DNA of 64,000 bases from S5-327 sp965200975 (GCA_965200975.1 OZ241740.1:372001-436000), one strand, 5' to 3'. Positions 42,558 to 51,456 are shown, numbered from the stretch's first letter. A program made the numbers and translations. The notes: generated from the letters alone by a model not told the origin.

Positions 42558-43436
42558 ATGTCGCCTGTCGTTTCCAACCCCTCTATCTACCTCGGGCTTG
42601 GCCTGGGCGTCGCCAGCGTGTCGCTCGCCTCTATCTTCATCAGGCTGGCCGACGCCGACCCGCTTACGGTCTCGGCCTACCGTATGACGATAGCCGCCGC
42701 CATCGTCGCCGTCCCGGCTCTCCTCTTCTCCCGCCGCGGACTCGGCGCAATTCGTCCTCGCGACTTCCCGGCGCTTGGCGCCTCCGGCTTCTTCCTGGCC
42801 GCGCATATCGCGCTGTGGATAACCTCCCTCTCCCACACTTCCGTCGCCAGCTCCACGCTGCTCGTAACGACGACTCCGGTCTTCGTTGCGGCAGCCGCCT
42901 GGCTCATCGCCGGCGACAGAGTAGGGCGCCTCACCGCCGCCGCCGTCGCCGTCAGCATGGCGGGAGGCGTCATCCTCGCTGCGGGAGACTGGGCAGGCGG
43001 AGAGCGCCGGCTCGAAGGCGACGCTCTCGCCCTTGCCGCCGCCGTCGCCGTGGCCGGCTACTTCCTCATCACCCGCCGCGTTCGCGCGCGCATCGCGAAC
43101 CTTCCCTACGTAACCGTCGTCTATGCAGTGAGCGCGGCGCTGCTTGTCGCTCTTGCTCTGGCGAGCGGGGCTCCGCTACGGGGACTTGCTCCCGAAACGT
43201 ACTTCTGGGCCGCGATGGCTGCGCTCGTGCCCCAGGCTATCGGGCACTCGCTCATTAACTGGTCGCTCGCCTACTGGCCGGCTACGAACGTAACCCTGGC
43301 CGTCCGCGCCGAGCCTGTCATCGCCACCGCTGTCGCCATCCCGGCGCTTGGCGAGATCCCGCCGTGGACCGTCATCCCCGGCGGCGCGCTTCTGATGCTT
43401 GGCGTGTACCTCGCCATTCGCTCCGAACGCGCCTAG
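42558..43436 (+). CDS. EamA-family (drug/metabolite) transporter
   Basis: A 292-residue permease with ten hydrophobic helices in two EamA repeats. SLASIFIRLADADPLTVSAYRM is the first repeat's signature, ATNVTLAVRAEPVIATAVA the second's. These exporters or exchangers handle amino acids, nucleotide sugars or drugs; the substrate is unknown. The end of the gene is convergent with the molybdopterin-domain gene 57 bp away. Confidence 0.88.
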   Translation: MSPVVSNPSIYLGLGLGVASVSLASIFIRLADADPLTVSAYRMTIAAAIVAVPALLFSRRGLGAIRPRDFPALGASGFFLAAHIALWITSLSHTSVASSTLLVTTTPVFVAAAAWLIAGDRVGRLTAAAVAVSMAGGVILAAGDWAGGERRLEGDALALAAAVAVAGYFLITRRVRARIANLPYVTVVYAVSAALLVALALASGAPLRGLAPETYFWAAMAALVPQAIGHSLINWSLAYWPATNVTLAVRAEPVIATAVAIPALGEIPPWTVIPGGALLMLGVYLAIRSERA

Positions 43437-43493
43437 GCCCGCCGCTCGCGACACTCTCTGAACAGGTCGCAACGAACGCCCGGCGCGGGAGGG

Positions 43494-44537
43494 CTACTGC
43501 AACGGCAGAGGCGGCTGCAGCCAGCTCCCCGTTCGGTTCACTTCAATGCGCGCCACCCACTTCACCCACTCGAACCCGCGCTTCCCCGGAACGACCAGCC
43601 TGACGGGCGATCCGTGCCCGTGCGCCAGCGGCTCTCCTCCTACGCGCGTCGCCAGAAGCAGCCCTCGCGCCTCGCTCACGCCAAACCGGCGGTAGTACCC
43701 CGTCGCCGACTCCACCGTAACGCTCGCCGCCGACGGTTTCACTCCCGCCGCATCGAGCAGCCGCCCGAGCCGCACCCCGCTCCATACTTGCGTCGAGTGC
43801 CAGCCCCCGGTGCAATCGAGCGTCGCCGTCTCCTCTTCCCCGGGCCCGTATGCGCCCGACTCGAAGTCGGCGTAGGCGACGGTAATCGGGGCAGCGACAT
43901 CTCCGTCGACGGTGAGCGTCCAGGTTTCCGCGTTGATCGGGCCTGGCCGGTCGTTCAGCCACGACGTAGTAGGGAACGCGTTGCCGGTGAAGTCCCCCGC
44001 GGCGTAGGAGCCGGTGAACCGCTTGGCCTGCGCCAGCCCCGTCGCGCCGTTGAGCCGCACTCCGGCCTGCCACAGCAGCGCTCCGGCAAGCGCCAGCCCG
44101 CCCAGCCTGAGCACCGACCGGCGCTCGGCCCAGTAACGCGGACGCAGCAGCCGTCGGTAGCGCGCAAGGTGCAGCAGAATGAGCGGGGCGATGAGCAGCG
44201 CGAGCGTCGCGTGCCACGTCATGCCCGACGCCCCCAGGTAAGTGAACTCGCCTGCATGCGCCCAGGCGACGCCAAGGGCGATGTCGATCAGCAGCAGCGC
44301 GAGAGCGGACAGCGCGAGCCAGTCCTGTCCTGTCCAGGCGCCCCATCGCCGCCGCAAGGGACGTATGACGTTCGGGAGCTTCCAGACGAGCACCACGACG
44401 ACGGCGAACCCCGCCATGCGGTGCGCGCTCACGTGCCACGCCTGCTCCGGCGCAGCGGCGACGAATGCGTAGTAGCCGGTAACGAGCGAGGCGCCCGCCA
44501 GCAGAAGCACGAACGCGTTTGCCCACCTGTGCCGCAT
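43494..44537 (-). CDS. Cytochrome b561-like membrane domain fused to a sulfite oxidase-type molybdopterin domain
   Basis: 347 residues. Residues 1-~150 have four hydrophobic helices with histidines (WHVSAHRMAGF, MTWHATLALLIAPLILLHLARY) that could ligate heme b. Residues ~185-345 form a YedY/sulfite oxidase-like molybdopterin domain: LDCTGGWHSTQVWSGVRL contains the Mo-ligand Cys, and GHGSPVRLVVPGKRGFEWVKWV is the C-terminal family signature. The fusion would pass electrons from an extracytoplasmic oxidation to the membrane. The substrate is unknown. Confidence 0.88.
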   Translation of the reverse strand: MRHRWANAFVLLLAGASLVTGYYAFVAAAPEQAWHVSAHRMAGFAVVVVLVWKLPNVIRPLRRRWGAWTGQDWLALSALALLLIDIALGVAWAHAGEFTYLGASGMTWHATLALLIAPLILLHLARYRRLLRPRYWAERRSVLRLGGLALAGALLWQAGVRLNGATGLAQAKRFTGSYAAGDFTGNAFPTTSWLNDRPGPINAETWTLTVDGDVAAPITVAYADFESGAYGPGEEETATLDCTGGWHSTQVWSGVRLGRLLDAAGVKPSAASVTVESATGYYRRFGVSEARGLLLATRVGGEPLAHGHGSPVRLVVPGKRGFEWVKWVARIEVNRTGSWLQPPLPLQ

Positions 44538-44608
44538 GTAGCCGCCGCCTCTCTCTGCTCCCTGCTAGACGGTGTGGGTAGTGTACGGCTTCTGTGTGTC
44601 GGTAGGAG

Positions 44609-44678
44609 AGTTGACGCGCGAATAGCGGCGGGGCGAGGGCGCGCCGCCCGGAGAGCGCTCACTCCCCCAGACTCCCCT
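44609..44678. repeat. Repeat pair in reverse orientation
   Basis: 44619-44642 is the approximate reverse complement of the 25-bp unit at 18528-18552 and 23704-23728. 44651-44678 is a diverged reverse copy of the REP-like core. It lies between the TctC-type gene and the cytochrome/molybdopterin gene. Confidence 0.45.
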
Positions 44679-44699
44679 TATGAGCGCTGGACGGTTACG

Positions 44700-44728
44700 A
44701 GCCCTCCCCCGCCGAGCAGGGGAGGGCT
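44700..44728. terminator. Hairpin downstream of the second TctC-type gene
   Basis: A 10-bp stem, AGCCCTCCCC (44700-44709) with GGGGAGGGCT (44719-44728). No T-run on the minus strand, so termination strength is uncertain. Confidence 0.5.
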
Positions 44729-44742
44729 GCAGGACGCTGACG

Positions 44743-45996
44743 CTAGTCGACGGCGCCGACCAGGGACTTGAACATCTCGATGCCATCCGGCGAGAGCGTG
44801 TCGATTACCCGGTAGTCCTCCTGAACGTCCGCGCCGTAGACAGGGACGACCTCGTAGTTTGCGGCAGTCAGCAGTTGCACGAACTCGGGGTCGGCGAACA
44901 TCTTGCGCGCCGCCTCCACCCATGCGTTCGTGATGTCGTCGGGCGTGTCGGGCGCGAGCACCATCATGCGGTTTGTGCTCAGGCTCGACGAGTTTTTGAG
45001 GTTCAGGACGTCGATCTGCTCCTGTGTCGGGCTTATGCCGCTGAGCTCGATAATCTGGTTCGGCTGAGGCCCGGCAAGCTCCGCCAGTTCATCGTCGGGG
45101 ATGGGGAGGTTTTGCCAGTACACAGGAATCAGCGTCTCGCCGTCGAACCACTCAGGGTAGATGGAGCGCGCGGACGAACTGTTGCACTCCACGAACAGGT
45201 TGGTCTCTCCCCGGTTGAAGGCTGCGAGGTTCTCGGAGGTGCCGCCGTACCCGAACACTACCTTCACCGGCGCGCCGATCAGCTCCAGCCACTGCGTCCC
45301 CGACGCGGTGCCGCCCGGCTCCGCGCTCGCCACCTTGAACTCGATGCCCTTCTCGAGCGCTTCTTCCCATGATCCGGCGAGCTCTTTACGGATGCAGCCG
45401 TAGCTCGGCGACGTGCCCCCGTTCGGCGCCGCAACGAACGTCACCGTTCGCAGGTCGAAGTCGGGAACGTCCGTGCCTAGCAGTTCGCGGGTGGCGAACC
45501 GGGGGTGGAGCTGGCCGACAGTGAGGCCGTTGGGCTCCGAGCGCATTACGAACTGCAGCGCGCGCTGGCTGCCGCCGCCGGCCAGGTTCCTCACGACGAC
45601 CCTCGGGTCGCCGGGCAAGTACTCCTGGATGAAGCGCACCGAGATGCGCGCTACGGTGTCGTAACCCCCGCCCGGGGAGAAGCCGACGATGAAGCTGATG
45701 GTCTTGCCGTCGAAGTGATCGACAAGATCGCGCTGGGGGACGGGAGTTGCGGTGGGCGTTGGCGTCGGCGTAGCGGGTTGCGGCGTAGGCGTCGGCGGGG
45801 GAGTGACTCCGGGCGGCAGAGGCGTAGGAGTCGCTGCGGGAGTAGGAGTGGCCGTCGGAGCTGCGGGCTGGGGAGTGGGCGTCGCCGTAGGCCGCGGCGT
45901 GGGCGTGGGGTCTGCGCCGCCGCAGGCTGCGAGGGTCAGCGACGCCATTGCAGCTACGGCGGCAAGCGCTAGCGCTCTACTTGCGAAACTGGTCAT
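44743..45996 (-). CDS. Tripartite tricarboxylate transporter (TctC/Bug-type) substrate-binding lipoprotein, second copy
   Basis: 417 residues. Lipobox SLTLAAC, then a ~65-residue Thr/Pro linker that also contains PLPPGVTP, as in the paralogue at 13934-15235. The binding domain has IVGFSPGGGYDTVARISVRF and VVFGYGGTSENLAAFNRGE, the same signatures as the first copy. No TctA/TctB genes are near. It lies 116 bp downstream of the Rieske 2 gene's neighbourhood on the same strand and precedes nothing recognisable as a permease. Confidence 0.88.
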   Translation of the reverse strand: MTSFASRALALAAVAAMASLTLAACGGADPTPTPRPTATPTPQPAAPTATPTPAATPTPLPPGVTPPPTPTPQPATPTPTPTATPVPQRDLVDHFDGKTISFIVGFSPGGGYDTVARISVRFIQEYLPGDPRVVVRNLAGGGSQRALQFVMRSEPNGLTVGQLHPRFATRELLGTDVPDFDLRTVTFVAAPNGGTSPSYGCIRKELAGSWEEALEKGIEFKVASAEPGGTASGTQWLELIGAPVKVVFGYGGTSENLAAFNRGETNLFVECNSSSARSIYPEWFDGETLIPVYWQNLPIPDDELAELAGPQPNQIIELSGISPTQEQIDVLNLKNSSSLSTNRMMVLAPDTPDDITNAWVEAARKMFADPEFVQLLTAANYEVVPVYGADVQEDYRVIDTLSPDGIEMFKSLVGAVD

Positions 45997-46112
45997 AGTC
46001 CACGCTCCTTCCGTGCCCGTCCTGTGCCCGTCGTTTTCGTCGCGTACGTTGGCCTTGCAGGCTCTCCTCTCGATCGCAGCGCCCCGTCAGAGGGGCCCCT
46101 TGTCTACGGCTT

Positions 46113-47357
46113 CTACTGCCTGGGCAGGAGCGCCTTCCAGTCGGCGCCGTTCGGCAACAGCGTCGTGAGCATATACGCATAGTCGCGCGCCTGGTTCTGT
46201 TCGGGAGTCCACGCCACGCCCGGCGGATCGGCGCCTTCCGCTACAGCGCGCACTGCATTGAGCATAAAGCGCCGCATCGCAATGATGTGCCGGTCGCTGG
46301 CGCCGAGGTTCTCCAGGCTGCGGTCGGTGATAGCGCCCATACTCTCGGTGACCATCTTGTCCTGCGTATGGTTGCGGGCCACGACGCCGCACCACGCCTC
46401 TCCCGATTTCTGCGCCGCGCGGTCCATCTGGTAGTCATTCGCGCGCGTGTACAGGCTCATGAAATCCGACCCCACTTCGGCGCGGTCCATTTGAGCGTAC
46501 GAATCGTCGACGCTCTTGTCCCACCACGTCTCCATGTCGTAGCGCCAGTTCGTGTAGTCGTCGGCCGGCACCTGATAGATGGTGTGCACCGCCTCGTTGT
46601 ACCCGTTGGGCGACGCTCCTCGTGGCGTGTTGCCGATGCATGGCATAAGGAATGTGTTGGTGCGCACCATCTCCTGCGCGTCGTCGTACGGGTAGATCGT
46701 GGCCGCGCGCACGCCCCACGGCAGCTCGTCTATGCTCACTCGGGCAGGCCGCCGACGCGCGAGCGACATCGGATTGTCGTTGTCGGCGGCGCGCCGGTGC
46801 AGGTAGGCCGAGTGGGTGCTGTCGTTGTCGCCCTCGAGGGCCTGCAGCCAGTTGCACTCCAGGAACAGCTTGCTCCCCACCACCACATGGTCGCGCGGCA
46901 TCGTGAACCACGGCAGATTGGGGACGAGCGGCATCTTGTCGCGCGCGCCCATATACGTGAGCACCAGGCCGTTCCGCTCCTCGCACGGATACGAGGGATG
47001 CCGGACGAGGTCTTTCAGCCTGCTCGTCGGAGGCTCCGCGGGGATGTCCACCACTTTCCCGTCGGCGTTGTACTTCCAGCCGTGGTAGATACAGGTGAGG
47101 CCGCACTCTTCGACGCGCCCGTAGAACAGCGAGGCGCGCCGGTGTGAGCAGTATTCGCCCAGCAGCCCCACCTTTCCTTTGCTGTCGCGAAAGGCGACGA
47201 GGTCTTCGCCAAGCAGCCGCACGCGCACAGGCGCGCAGTCAGGCTCCGGAAGCTCTTCCGAAAGCAGGGCCGGGAGCCAGTAGCGCCGGAACAGCTCGCC
47301 CGTCGGTGTTCCAGGCCCTACGCGAGTCAGGAGCTCGTTGTCCTCAACTATCGTCAT
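46113..47357 (-). CDS. Aromatic ring-hydroxylating dioxygenase, alpha subunit (Rieske 2)
   Basis: 414 residues from ATG 47357 (MTIVEDNELLTRVGPGTPTG); the longer frame only reads back through the tandem repeat. Rieske ligands: EYCSHRRASLFYG and CIYHGWKY. The catalytic iron motif is DSTHSAYLH (D-x2-H-x4-H), preceded by CNWLQALEGDN as in the third Rieske protein. It is related to phthalate 4,5-dioxygenase-type enzymes; the substrate is unknown. The partner reductase is not encoded here. Confidence 0.91.
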   Translation of the reverse strand: MTIVEDNELLTRVGPGTPTGELFRRYWLPALLSEELPEPDCAPVRVRLLGEDLVAFRDSKGKVGLLGEYCSHRRASLFYGRVEECGLTCIYHGWKYNADGKVVDIPAEPPTSRLKDLVRHPSYPCEERNGLVLTYMGARDKMPLVPNLPWFTMPRDHVVVGSKLFLECNWLQALEGDNDSTHSAYLHRRAADNDNPMSLARRRPARVSIDELPWGVRAATIYPYDDAQEMVRTNTFLMPCIGNTPRGASPNGYNEAVHTIYQVPADDYTNWRYDMETWWDKSVDDSYAQMDRAEVGSDFMSLYTRANDYQMDRAAQKSGEAWCGVVARNHTQDKMVTESMGAITDRSLENLGASDRHIIAMRRFMLNAVRAVAEGADPPGVAWTPEQNQARDYAYMLTTLLPNGADWKALLPRQ

Positions 47358-47580
47358 GGCGCGTCTCCTTGGGGCCGGCGACCTGTCAGGGACGCCGGAA
47401 TATTCGGAGCTCTCACGAGGGGCGGCGCACGCCTGCGTTATACGGGCCGACCCGCAGGTTGTCAATCGCGCGAGTTGCGCGTGAGCCGGACGCGCCGGAC
47501 GCAGGGAGGAGCGCGTCCGCGAACACTTTCGGAGCAAGGGCGAGTGATCACGAATTCGCAGTACGCGGCGCTGGTCGAGG
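47358..47580. other. Intergenic spacer upstream of Rieske 2
   Basis: No gene supported. It should contain the Rieske 2 promoter on the minus strand. The 69-bp tandem duplication follows directly. Confidence 0.4.
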
Positions 47581-47718
47581 CGCGGGTGACGCCGTTGACG
47601 GCTGCCCCCCGCCAACCCCCTCTCGATACTACGCTTCAATCTGCGCGTTCGCGGGTGACGCCGTTGACGGCTGCCCCCCGCCAACCCCCTCTCGATACTA
47701 CGCTTCAATCTGCGCGTT
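47581..47718. repeat. Two perfect tandem copies of a 69-bp unit
   Basis: 47581-47649 and 47650-47718 are identical as far as I can read. The unit begins CGCGGGTGACGCCGTTGACG. The right copy contains the stop codon and last codons of the truncated binding-protein gene; the left copy duplicates that gene end. Confidence 0.9.
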
Positions 47719-48292
47719 CCTCCAGCAGCTCGGCGGACGTCATGAACACGACGCCGCCGAGAAAGCCGAACGGCCCCAGATCGAGCGGCGTCAGCCCCGC
47801 CTCGACTGCCGCGTCCGAGAACAGATTCGTGACGATTGCCGCGTCGCAATCGCCTGAGACGACCCGCTTCCACGTCACCCAGCGCCCAACTTCGACGTCC
47901 GGGGCGAGCGCTACTTCCGCGTCGCCCAATCCTGCGCGGCGGAGCCACAGCGGGTCGATCAGATTGGTGGGGCGAGCGTCGCGCACCGCAATGCGCTTGC
48001 CTCGCAGCTCGGATACGGCGCCGACGCCGGGCCGCGCGTAGAGCCGCTCGTTGATCGAATTCACAGCCGCCGCCACGGCGACAATCGGCATGCCCTGGGC
48101 CCGGTTGAGCTGCTGGTTCCAGTAGTTCTCGGCCAGCATCTCCGCCCTGCCGTCGAACAGCAGCTCGCCATACTCGCGCCCGCCCTGCCGTTCGAGAACG
48201 ATCTCCGTGCCGCGCGCGGCGGCGGCGCGGCGCACTGCGTACAGATAGGGGAGCCGGTCAGCGTCTCGCCAGAGCAGCCTGATTGTTCCCAT
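47705..48292 (-). CDS. Truncated periplasmic-binding-protein-like protein (NMT1/phosphonate type)
   Basis: 195 residues from ATG 48292 (MGTIRLLWRDADRLPYL). The fold resembles the first domain and crossover of ABC nitrate/taurine/phosphonate-type binding proteins: IVLERQGGREYGELLFDGRAEM, LYARPGVGAVSELRGKRIAVR and a second-domain strand AIVTNLFSDAAVEAGL. Normal members are ~300 residues with a signal peptide. This one lacks a signal peptide and ends early, inside the 69-bp tandem duplication. It may be a C-terminally truncated remnant or a short cytosolic ligand-binding protein. Confidence 0.6.
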   Translation of the reverse strand: MGTIRLLWRDADRLPYLYAVRRAAAARGTEIVLERQGGREYGELLFDGRAEMLAENYWNQQLNRAQGMPIVAVAAAVNSINERLYARPGVGAVSELRGKRIAVRDARPTNLIDPLWLRRAGLGDAEVALAPDVEVGRWVTWKRVVSGDCDAAIVTNLFSDAAVEAGLTPLDLGPFGFLGGVVFMTSAELLEERAD

Positions 48293-48459
48293 GCGCCGCC
48301 TCCTCCGCGCCGTGTCCGCTCCGCCGCGGCCGCCGGCAAGCATCCCCAACACGCCGTGGCCTGTCAATCCTGCGCTCCGCTCATGGCTTATACTGCTTGG
48401 AGCCTTGCAAGGCTCATACCGTCACAGCTACCAGGCGCAGCTACAGAAAGGCAGAACGT

Positions 48460-49572
48460 ATGGCACGGATCAAAGTCGCGATAGTTGGAGTGGGCAACTG
48501 CGCATCGTCGTTTGTGCAAGGGCTCCACAAGTATCGCGAGGCCCCAACCGACGAGTTCGTTCCGGGCCTGATGCATCCCCAGATGGGCAGCTACCACCTC
48601 AGCGACATCGAGGTCGTCGCCGCATTCGACGTCGATAAGGAGAAGGTGGGCAAAGATCTCTCGGAGGCCATCTTCTCCGGGCAGAACAACACCGTCCAGT
48701 TCACCGAAGTCCCCAAGACCGGCGTCCAGGTCGAGCGCGGGATGACGCACGACGGCATTGGCAAGTACCTCTCCAGCGTCATCGAGAAGGCCAGCGGCCC
48801 CACCGCGGACATCGTCAACATCCTCAAGGAGCGGGAAGTCGACGTTCTCATCAACTACCTGCCCGTCGGCTCCGAGGAGGCGACCAAGTGGTATATGGAG
48901 CTTGCGCTCCAGGCCCGCGTCGGCGTCGTCAACTGCATTCCCGTCTTCATCGCCCGCGAGCCCTACTGGCAGAAACGCTTCCAGGACGCAGGCGTCCCTA
49001 TCGTTGGCGACGACATCAAATCCCAGGTCGGCGCCACCATTACGCACCGCGTGCTCACCAACCTGTTTCGCGACCGCGGAGTAAAGATCCTCCGCACCTA
49101 CCAGCTCAATTTTGGCGGCAACACCGACTTCCTCAATATGCTCGAGCGCGAGCGCCTCGAGTCCAAGAAGGAGTCGAAGACCAACGCCGTCACTTCCCAG
49201 CTCCCCTACGACCTCGGGCCCGACAACGTTCACGTCGGGCCGAGCGACTACGTCCCCTGGCTGCACGACCGAAAGTGGTGCCACATTCGCATCGAAGGCC
49301 AAACGTTCGGCGATGTGCCCCTCAACCTCGAACTGAAGCTCGAGGTGTGGGACAGCCCCAACTCCGCCGGAGTCGTCGTCGACGCGGTACGCTGCGCGAA
49401 GATCGCCCTCGACCGGGGGGTCAGCGGTCAGCTCGACGGCCCCAGCGCCTACTTTATGAAGTCGCCCGCCAACCAGCATCCCGACGATGTAGCGCGGGAC
49501 CTGGTGGAGGCGTTCATCGCCGAACAGCCGGCGCCGCCCCCGTCGCTCGTCGCTGCGGAGGACGAGGACTAA
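48460..49572 (+). CDS. ino1: Inositol-3-phosphate synthase
   Basis: A 370-residue enzyme converting glucose 6-phosphate to inositol 3-phosphate with NAD. VAIVGVGNCASSFVQGL is the Rossmann motif. DVLINYLPVGSEEATKWYMELAL, GDDIKSQVGATITHRVL (catalytic Lys region) and QLNFGGNTDFLNM are the family core. The length and sequence type match the actinobacterial/archaeal form. ATG 48460 follows AGAAAGGCAG. It heads a cluster with a GT4 transferase and a CDP-alcohol phosphatidyltransferase, which suggests phosphatidylinositol-based lipid synthesis. Confidence 0.94.
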   Translation: MARIKVAIVGVGNCASSFVQGLHKYREAPTDEFVPGLMHPQMGSYHLSDIEVVAAFDVDKEKVGKDLSEAIFSGQNNTVQFTEVPKTGVQVERGMTHDGIGKYLSSVIEKASGPTADIVNILKEREVDVLINYLPVGSEEATKWYMELALQARVGVVNCIPVFIAREPYWQKRFQDAGVPIVGDDIKSQVGATITHRVLTNLFRDRGVKILRTYQLNFGGNTDFLNMLERERLESKKESKTNAVTSQLPYDLGPDNVHVGPSDYVPWLHDRKWCHIRIEGQTFGDVPLNLELKLEVWDSPNSAGVVVDAVRCAKIALDRGVSGQLDGPSAYFMKSPANQHPDDVARDLVEAFIAEQPAPPPSLVAAEDED

Positions 49573-49588
49573 GCCGCAGAGGGAGGCC

Positions 49589-50758
49589 CTGATAGAGCTA
49601 CGCGAGGCAGCCCCTGCGAGGGCGACGGACTCCAGACGGGGGACGCTCAGGATTGCCCTCGTATCGCCTTACGACTACGGCGCGCCCGGCGGGGTAAACG
49701 ACCACATCGCCAACCTCGCCCGCCAGCTCCGCCTCAAGGGCCATGCCGTCAAAATTGTCGCGCCGCTCGCCAACTCCCGCGAGCGCCGGCTCGAACCCGA
49801 CTTCATCCCCCTCGGCAGGCCTGTGCCGGTGCCGAGCGGCGGCGCTGTCGCCCGCATCACCTTTTCGTTCTGGCTGCAGCCCCGCGTTCGGCGCGTTCTC
49901 GCGCAGGAGCAGTTCGACATCATCCATCTGCATGAACCGATGTCGCCGGTGCTGCCGCTCACCTTTCTGCGCGCGTCCGACGCCATCAACATCGGCACCT
50001 TCCACAGCTACAAGGGAACCCGCTACTACCGCGCCTGGAGCTACCTTAGCCGGCACTGGTTCCGCAGGCTTCACGGACGCATCGCCGTGTCGAAGCCGGC
50101 TATGGACTTCGTCAGCCAGTTCTACCCCGGCGAATACGAAATCATCCCCAACGGCGTCGACGTCGAGCGCTTCTCCGGCGCGCAGCCCATCGAACGCTTC
50201 CGCGACGGCAAGACCAACATTCTCTTTCTCGGGAGGATGGAGCGCCGGAAGGGCCTCAAGTACCTGCTGATGGCCTACAGCCGCATCAAGTGGAAGCGCC
50301 CCGACACGCGCCTCATCATCGTCGGCGCCGGAAACCCCGGAGAGGATGCGCTCTCCCTCATCGGCGAACGCAACCTGCAGGACGTCGAGTTCATCGGCCC
50401 CGTCTCCTACGACGACGTGCCGCGCTACTACCAGACTGCCGACATCTACTGCGCGCCGAATACGGGGCGCGAGAGCTTTGGCATCGTGCTCCTTGAGGCG
50501 ATGGCCGCCGGCAAACCAATTGTCGCCTCGCGCATCGACGGGTTCAGCCGCGTGATGGCCAACGGCGTCGAAGGGCTGCTCGTCAGGCCGAAACGCGACG
50601 CCGACATCGCCGCCGCGCTCGAACGGCTTATCGCCAGCCCCGAACTTCGGCGCGAAATGGGCGCTCGCGGACGGGTCACCGTCGAGCAGTACCGCTGGAG
50701 CGCCGTCGCCGACCGCGTGCTCGCCTACTACAACTCGCTGCTCTGGCGGCGGAGCTAG
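49589..50758 (+). CDS. GT4 glycosyltransferase (PimA-like), non-canonical start
   Basis: About 389 residues if started at CTG 49589. RIALVSPYDYGAPGGVNDHI is the nucleotide-sugar/acceptor loop of PimA-type mannosyltransferases. IIHLHEP, FHSYKG, IPNGVDVERF, LFLGRMERRKGLKYLL and ESFGIVLLEAMAAGKPIVAS (E-x7-E) follow. The frame has no ATG, GTG or TTG between the stop at 49490 and GTG 49823, which would delete the first beta-alpha-beta unit. CTG 49589 or ATA 49592 lies just after GGGAGG (49580-49585). By context it may mannosylate phosphatidylinositol; this is inference. Confidence 0.85.
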   Translation: MIELREAAPARATDSRRGTLRIALVSPYDYGAPGGVNDHIANLARQLRLKGHAVKIVAPLANSRERRLEPDFIPLGRPVPVPSGGAVARITFSFWLQPRVRRVLAQEQFDIIHLHEPMSPVLPLTFLRASDAINIGTFHSYKGTRYYRAWSYLSRHWFRRLHGRIAVSKPAMDFVSQFYPGEYEIIPNGVDVERFSGAQPIERFRDGKTNILFLGRMERRKGLKYLLMAYSRIKWKRPDTRLIIVGAGNPGEDALSLIGERNLQDVEFIGPVSYDDVPRYYQTADIYCAPNTGRESFGIVLLEAMAAGKPIVASRIDGFSRVMANGVEGLLVRPKRDADIAAALERLIASPELRREMGARGRVTVEQYRWSAVADRVLAYYNSLLWRRS

Positions 50759-50763
50759 ACGCT

Positions 50764-51381
50764 ATGCCGGATATAGGCTCCTTGGCGCCGCGCCTGCGCG
50801 CTCGCGGAATAGTCTCCCGCTTCATCAGCAACCCCCTCGCCCGGCTGCTTATCGCCTTGCGCGTGTCGCCGAACGCCATCACCCTTGCAGGCTTCTGCGT
50901 CGCCGCCTACTCCGCCTATCTCATCGCAGACGGCCGGCTGTTCATTGGCGGCGTCGTCATGCTTGCGGGCGCTGCGATGGATATGCTCGACGGGGCGGTC
51001 GCCCGTCTGTCGGGGAAGGCGTCGACGTTCGGCGCGTTCTTCGATTCGGTGATGGACCGCCTCGGCGAGGCCGTCGTGCTGTTCGGCCTGGCGGTCTACT
51101 ACACGCGGGGGGATGACGCGCTCGGCGTCTACCTGGCGTTCGCCGCGCTGACGTCCTCGATGATGGTGAGCTACCTTCGGGCGCGCGCCGAGGGTTTGGC
51201 GATCCCCGGCGACGTTGGGCTGATGGGGAGGCCGGAGCGCGTCGTCGTTCTCGGCGTTGCGCTGCTTGCCGGCTACCCGTCCTACGGGCTTGGCCTCATC
51301 GCCGCGTTTGCGTCGCTCACCGTTCTTCAGCGCGGATGGGGCGTATGGCGCGCCACGCGCAGCGGCGCATCGGACGGATAA
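50764..51381 (+). CDS. CDP-alcohol phosphatidyltransferase (probable phosphatidylinositol-phosphate synthase)
   Basis: A 205-residue membrane enzyme with about six helices. The catalytic motif DMLDGAVARLSGKASTFGAF-FDSVMD matches D-x2-DG-x2-AR-x8-G-x3-D-x3-D. It begins SRFISNPLARLLIALRVSPNAITLAG. With ino1 and the GT4 gene beside it, the acceptor is probably inositol phosphate. The last codons (…RSGASDG stop) lie in the left 79-bp repeat of the DGQHR island; the right repeat copy encodes an alternative end (…RSGASE stop). Confidence 0.85.
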   Translation: MPDIGSLAPRLRARGIVSRFISNPLARLLIALRVSPNAITLAGFCVAAYSAYLIADGRLFIGGVVMLAGAAMDMLDGAVARLSGKASTFGAFFDSVMDRLGEAVVLFGLAVYYTRGDDALGVYLAFAALTSSMMVSYLRARAEGLAIPGDVGLMGRPERVVVLGVALLAGYPSYGLGLIAAFASLTVLQRGWGVWRATRSGASDG

Positions 51382-51456
51382 AAATCCAGATCTTTCGAAA
51401 ATCTGTCAAAAAAGCCATGGATCGCCACAGTACGCCTAGAACAAGGAGGTCCTCAC

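Noticed and set aside
47581..47718. Possible CRISPR-like repeat array
   Set aside because: Only two directly abutting identical 69-bp units, no spacers and no cas genes; it is a tandem duplication.
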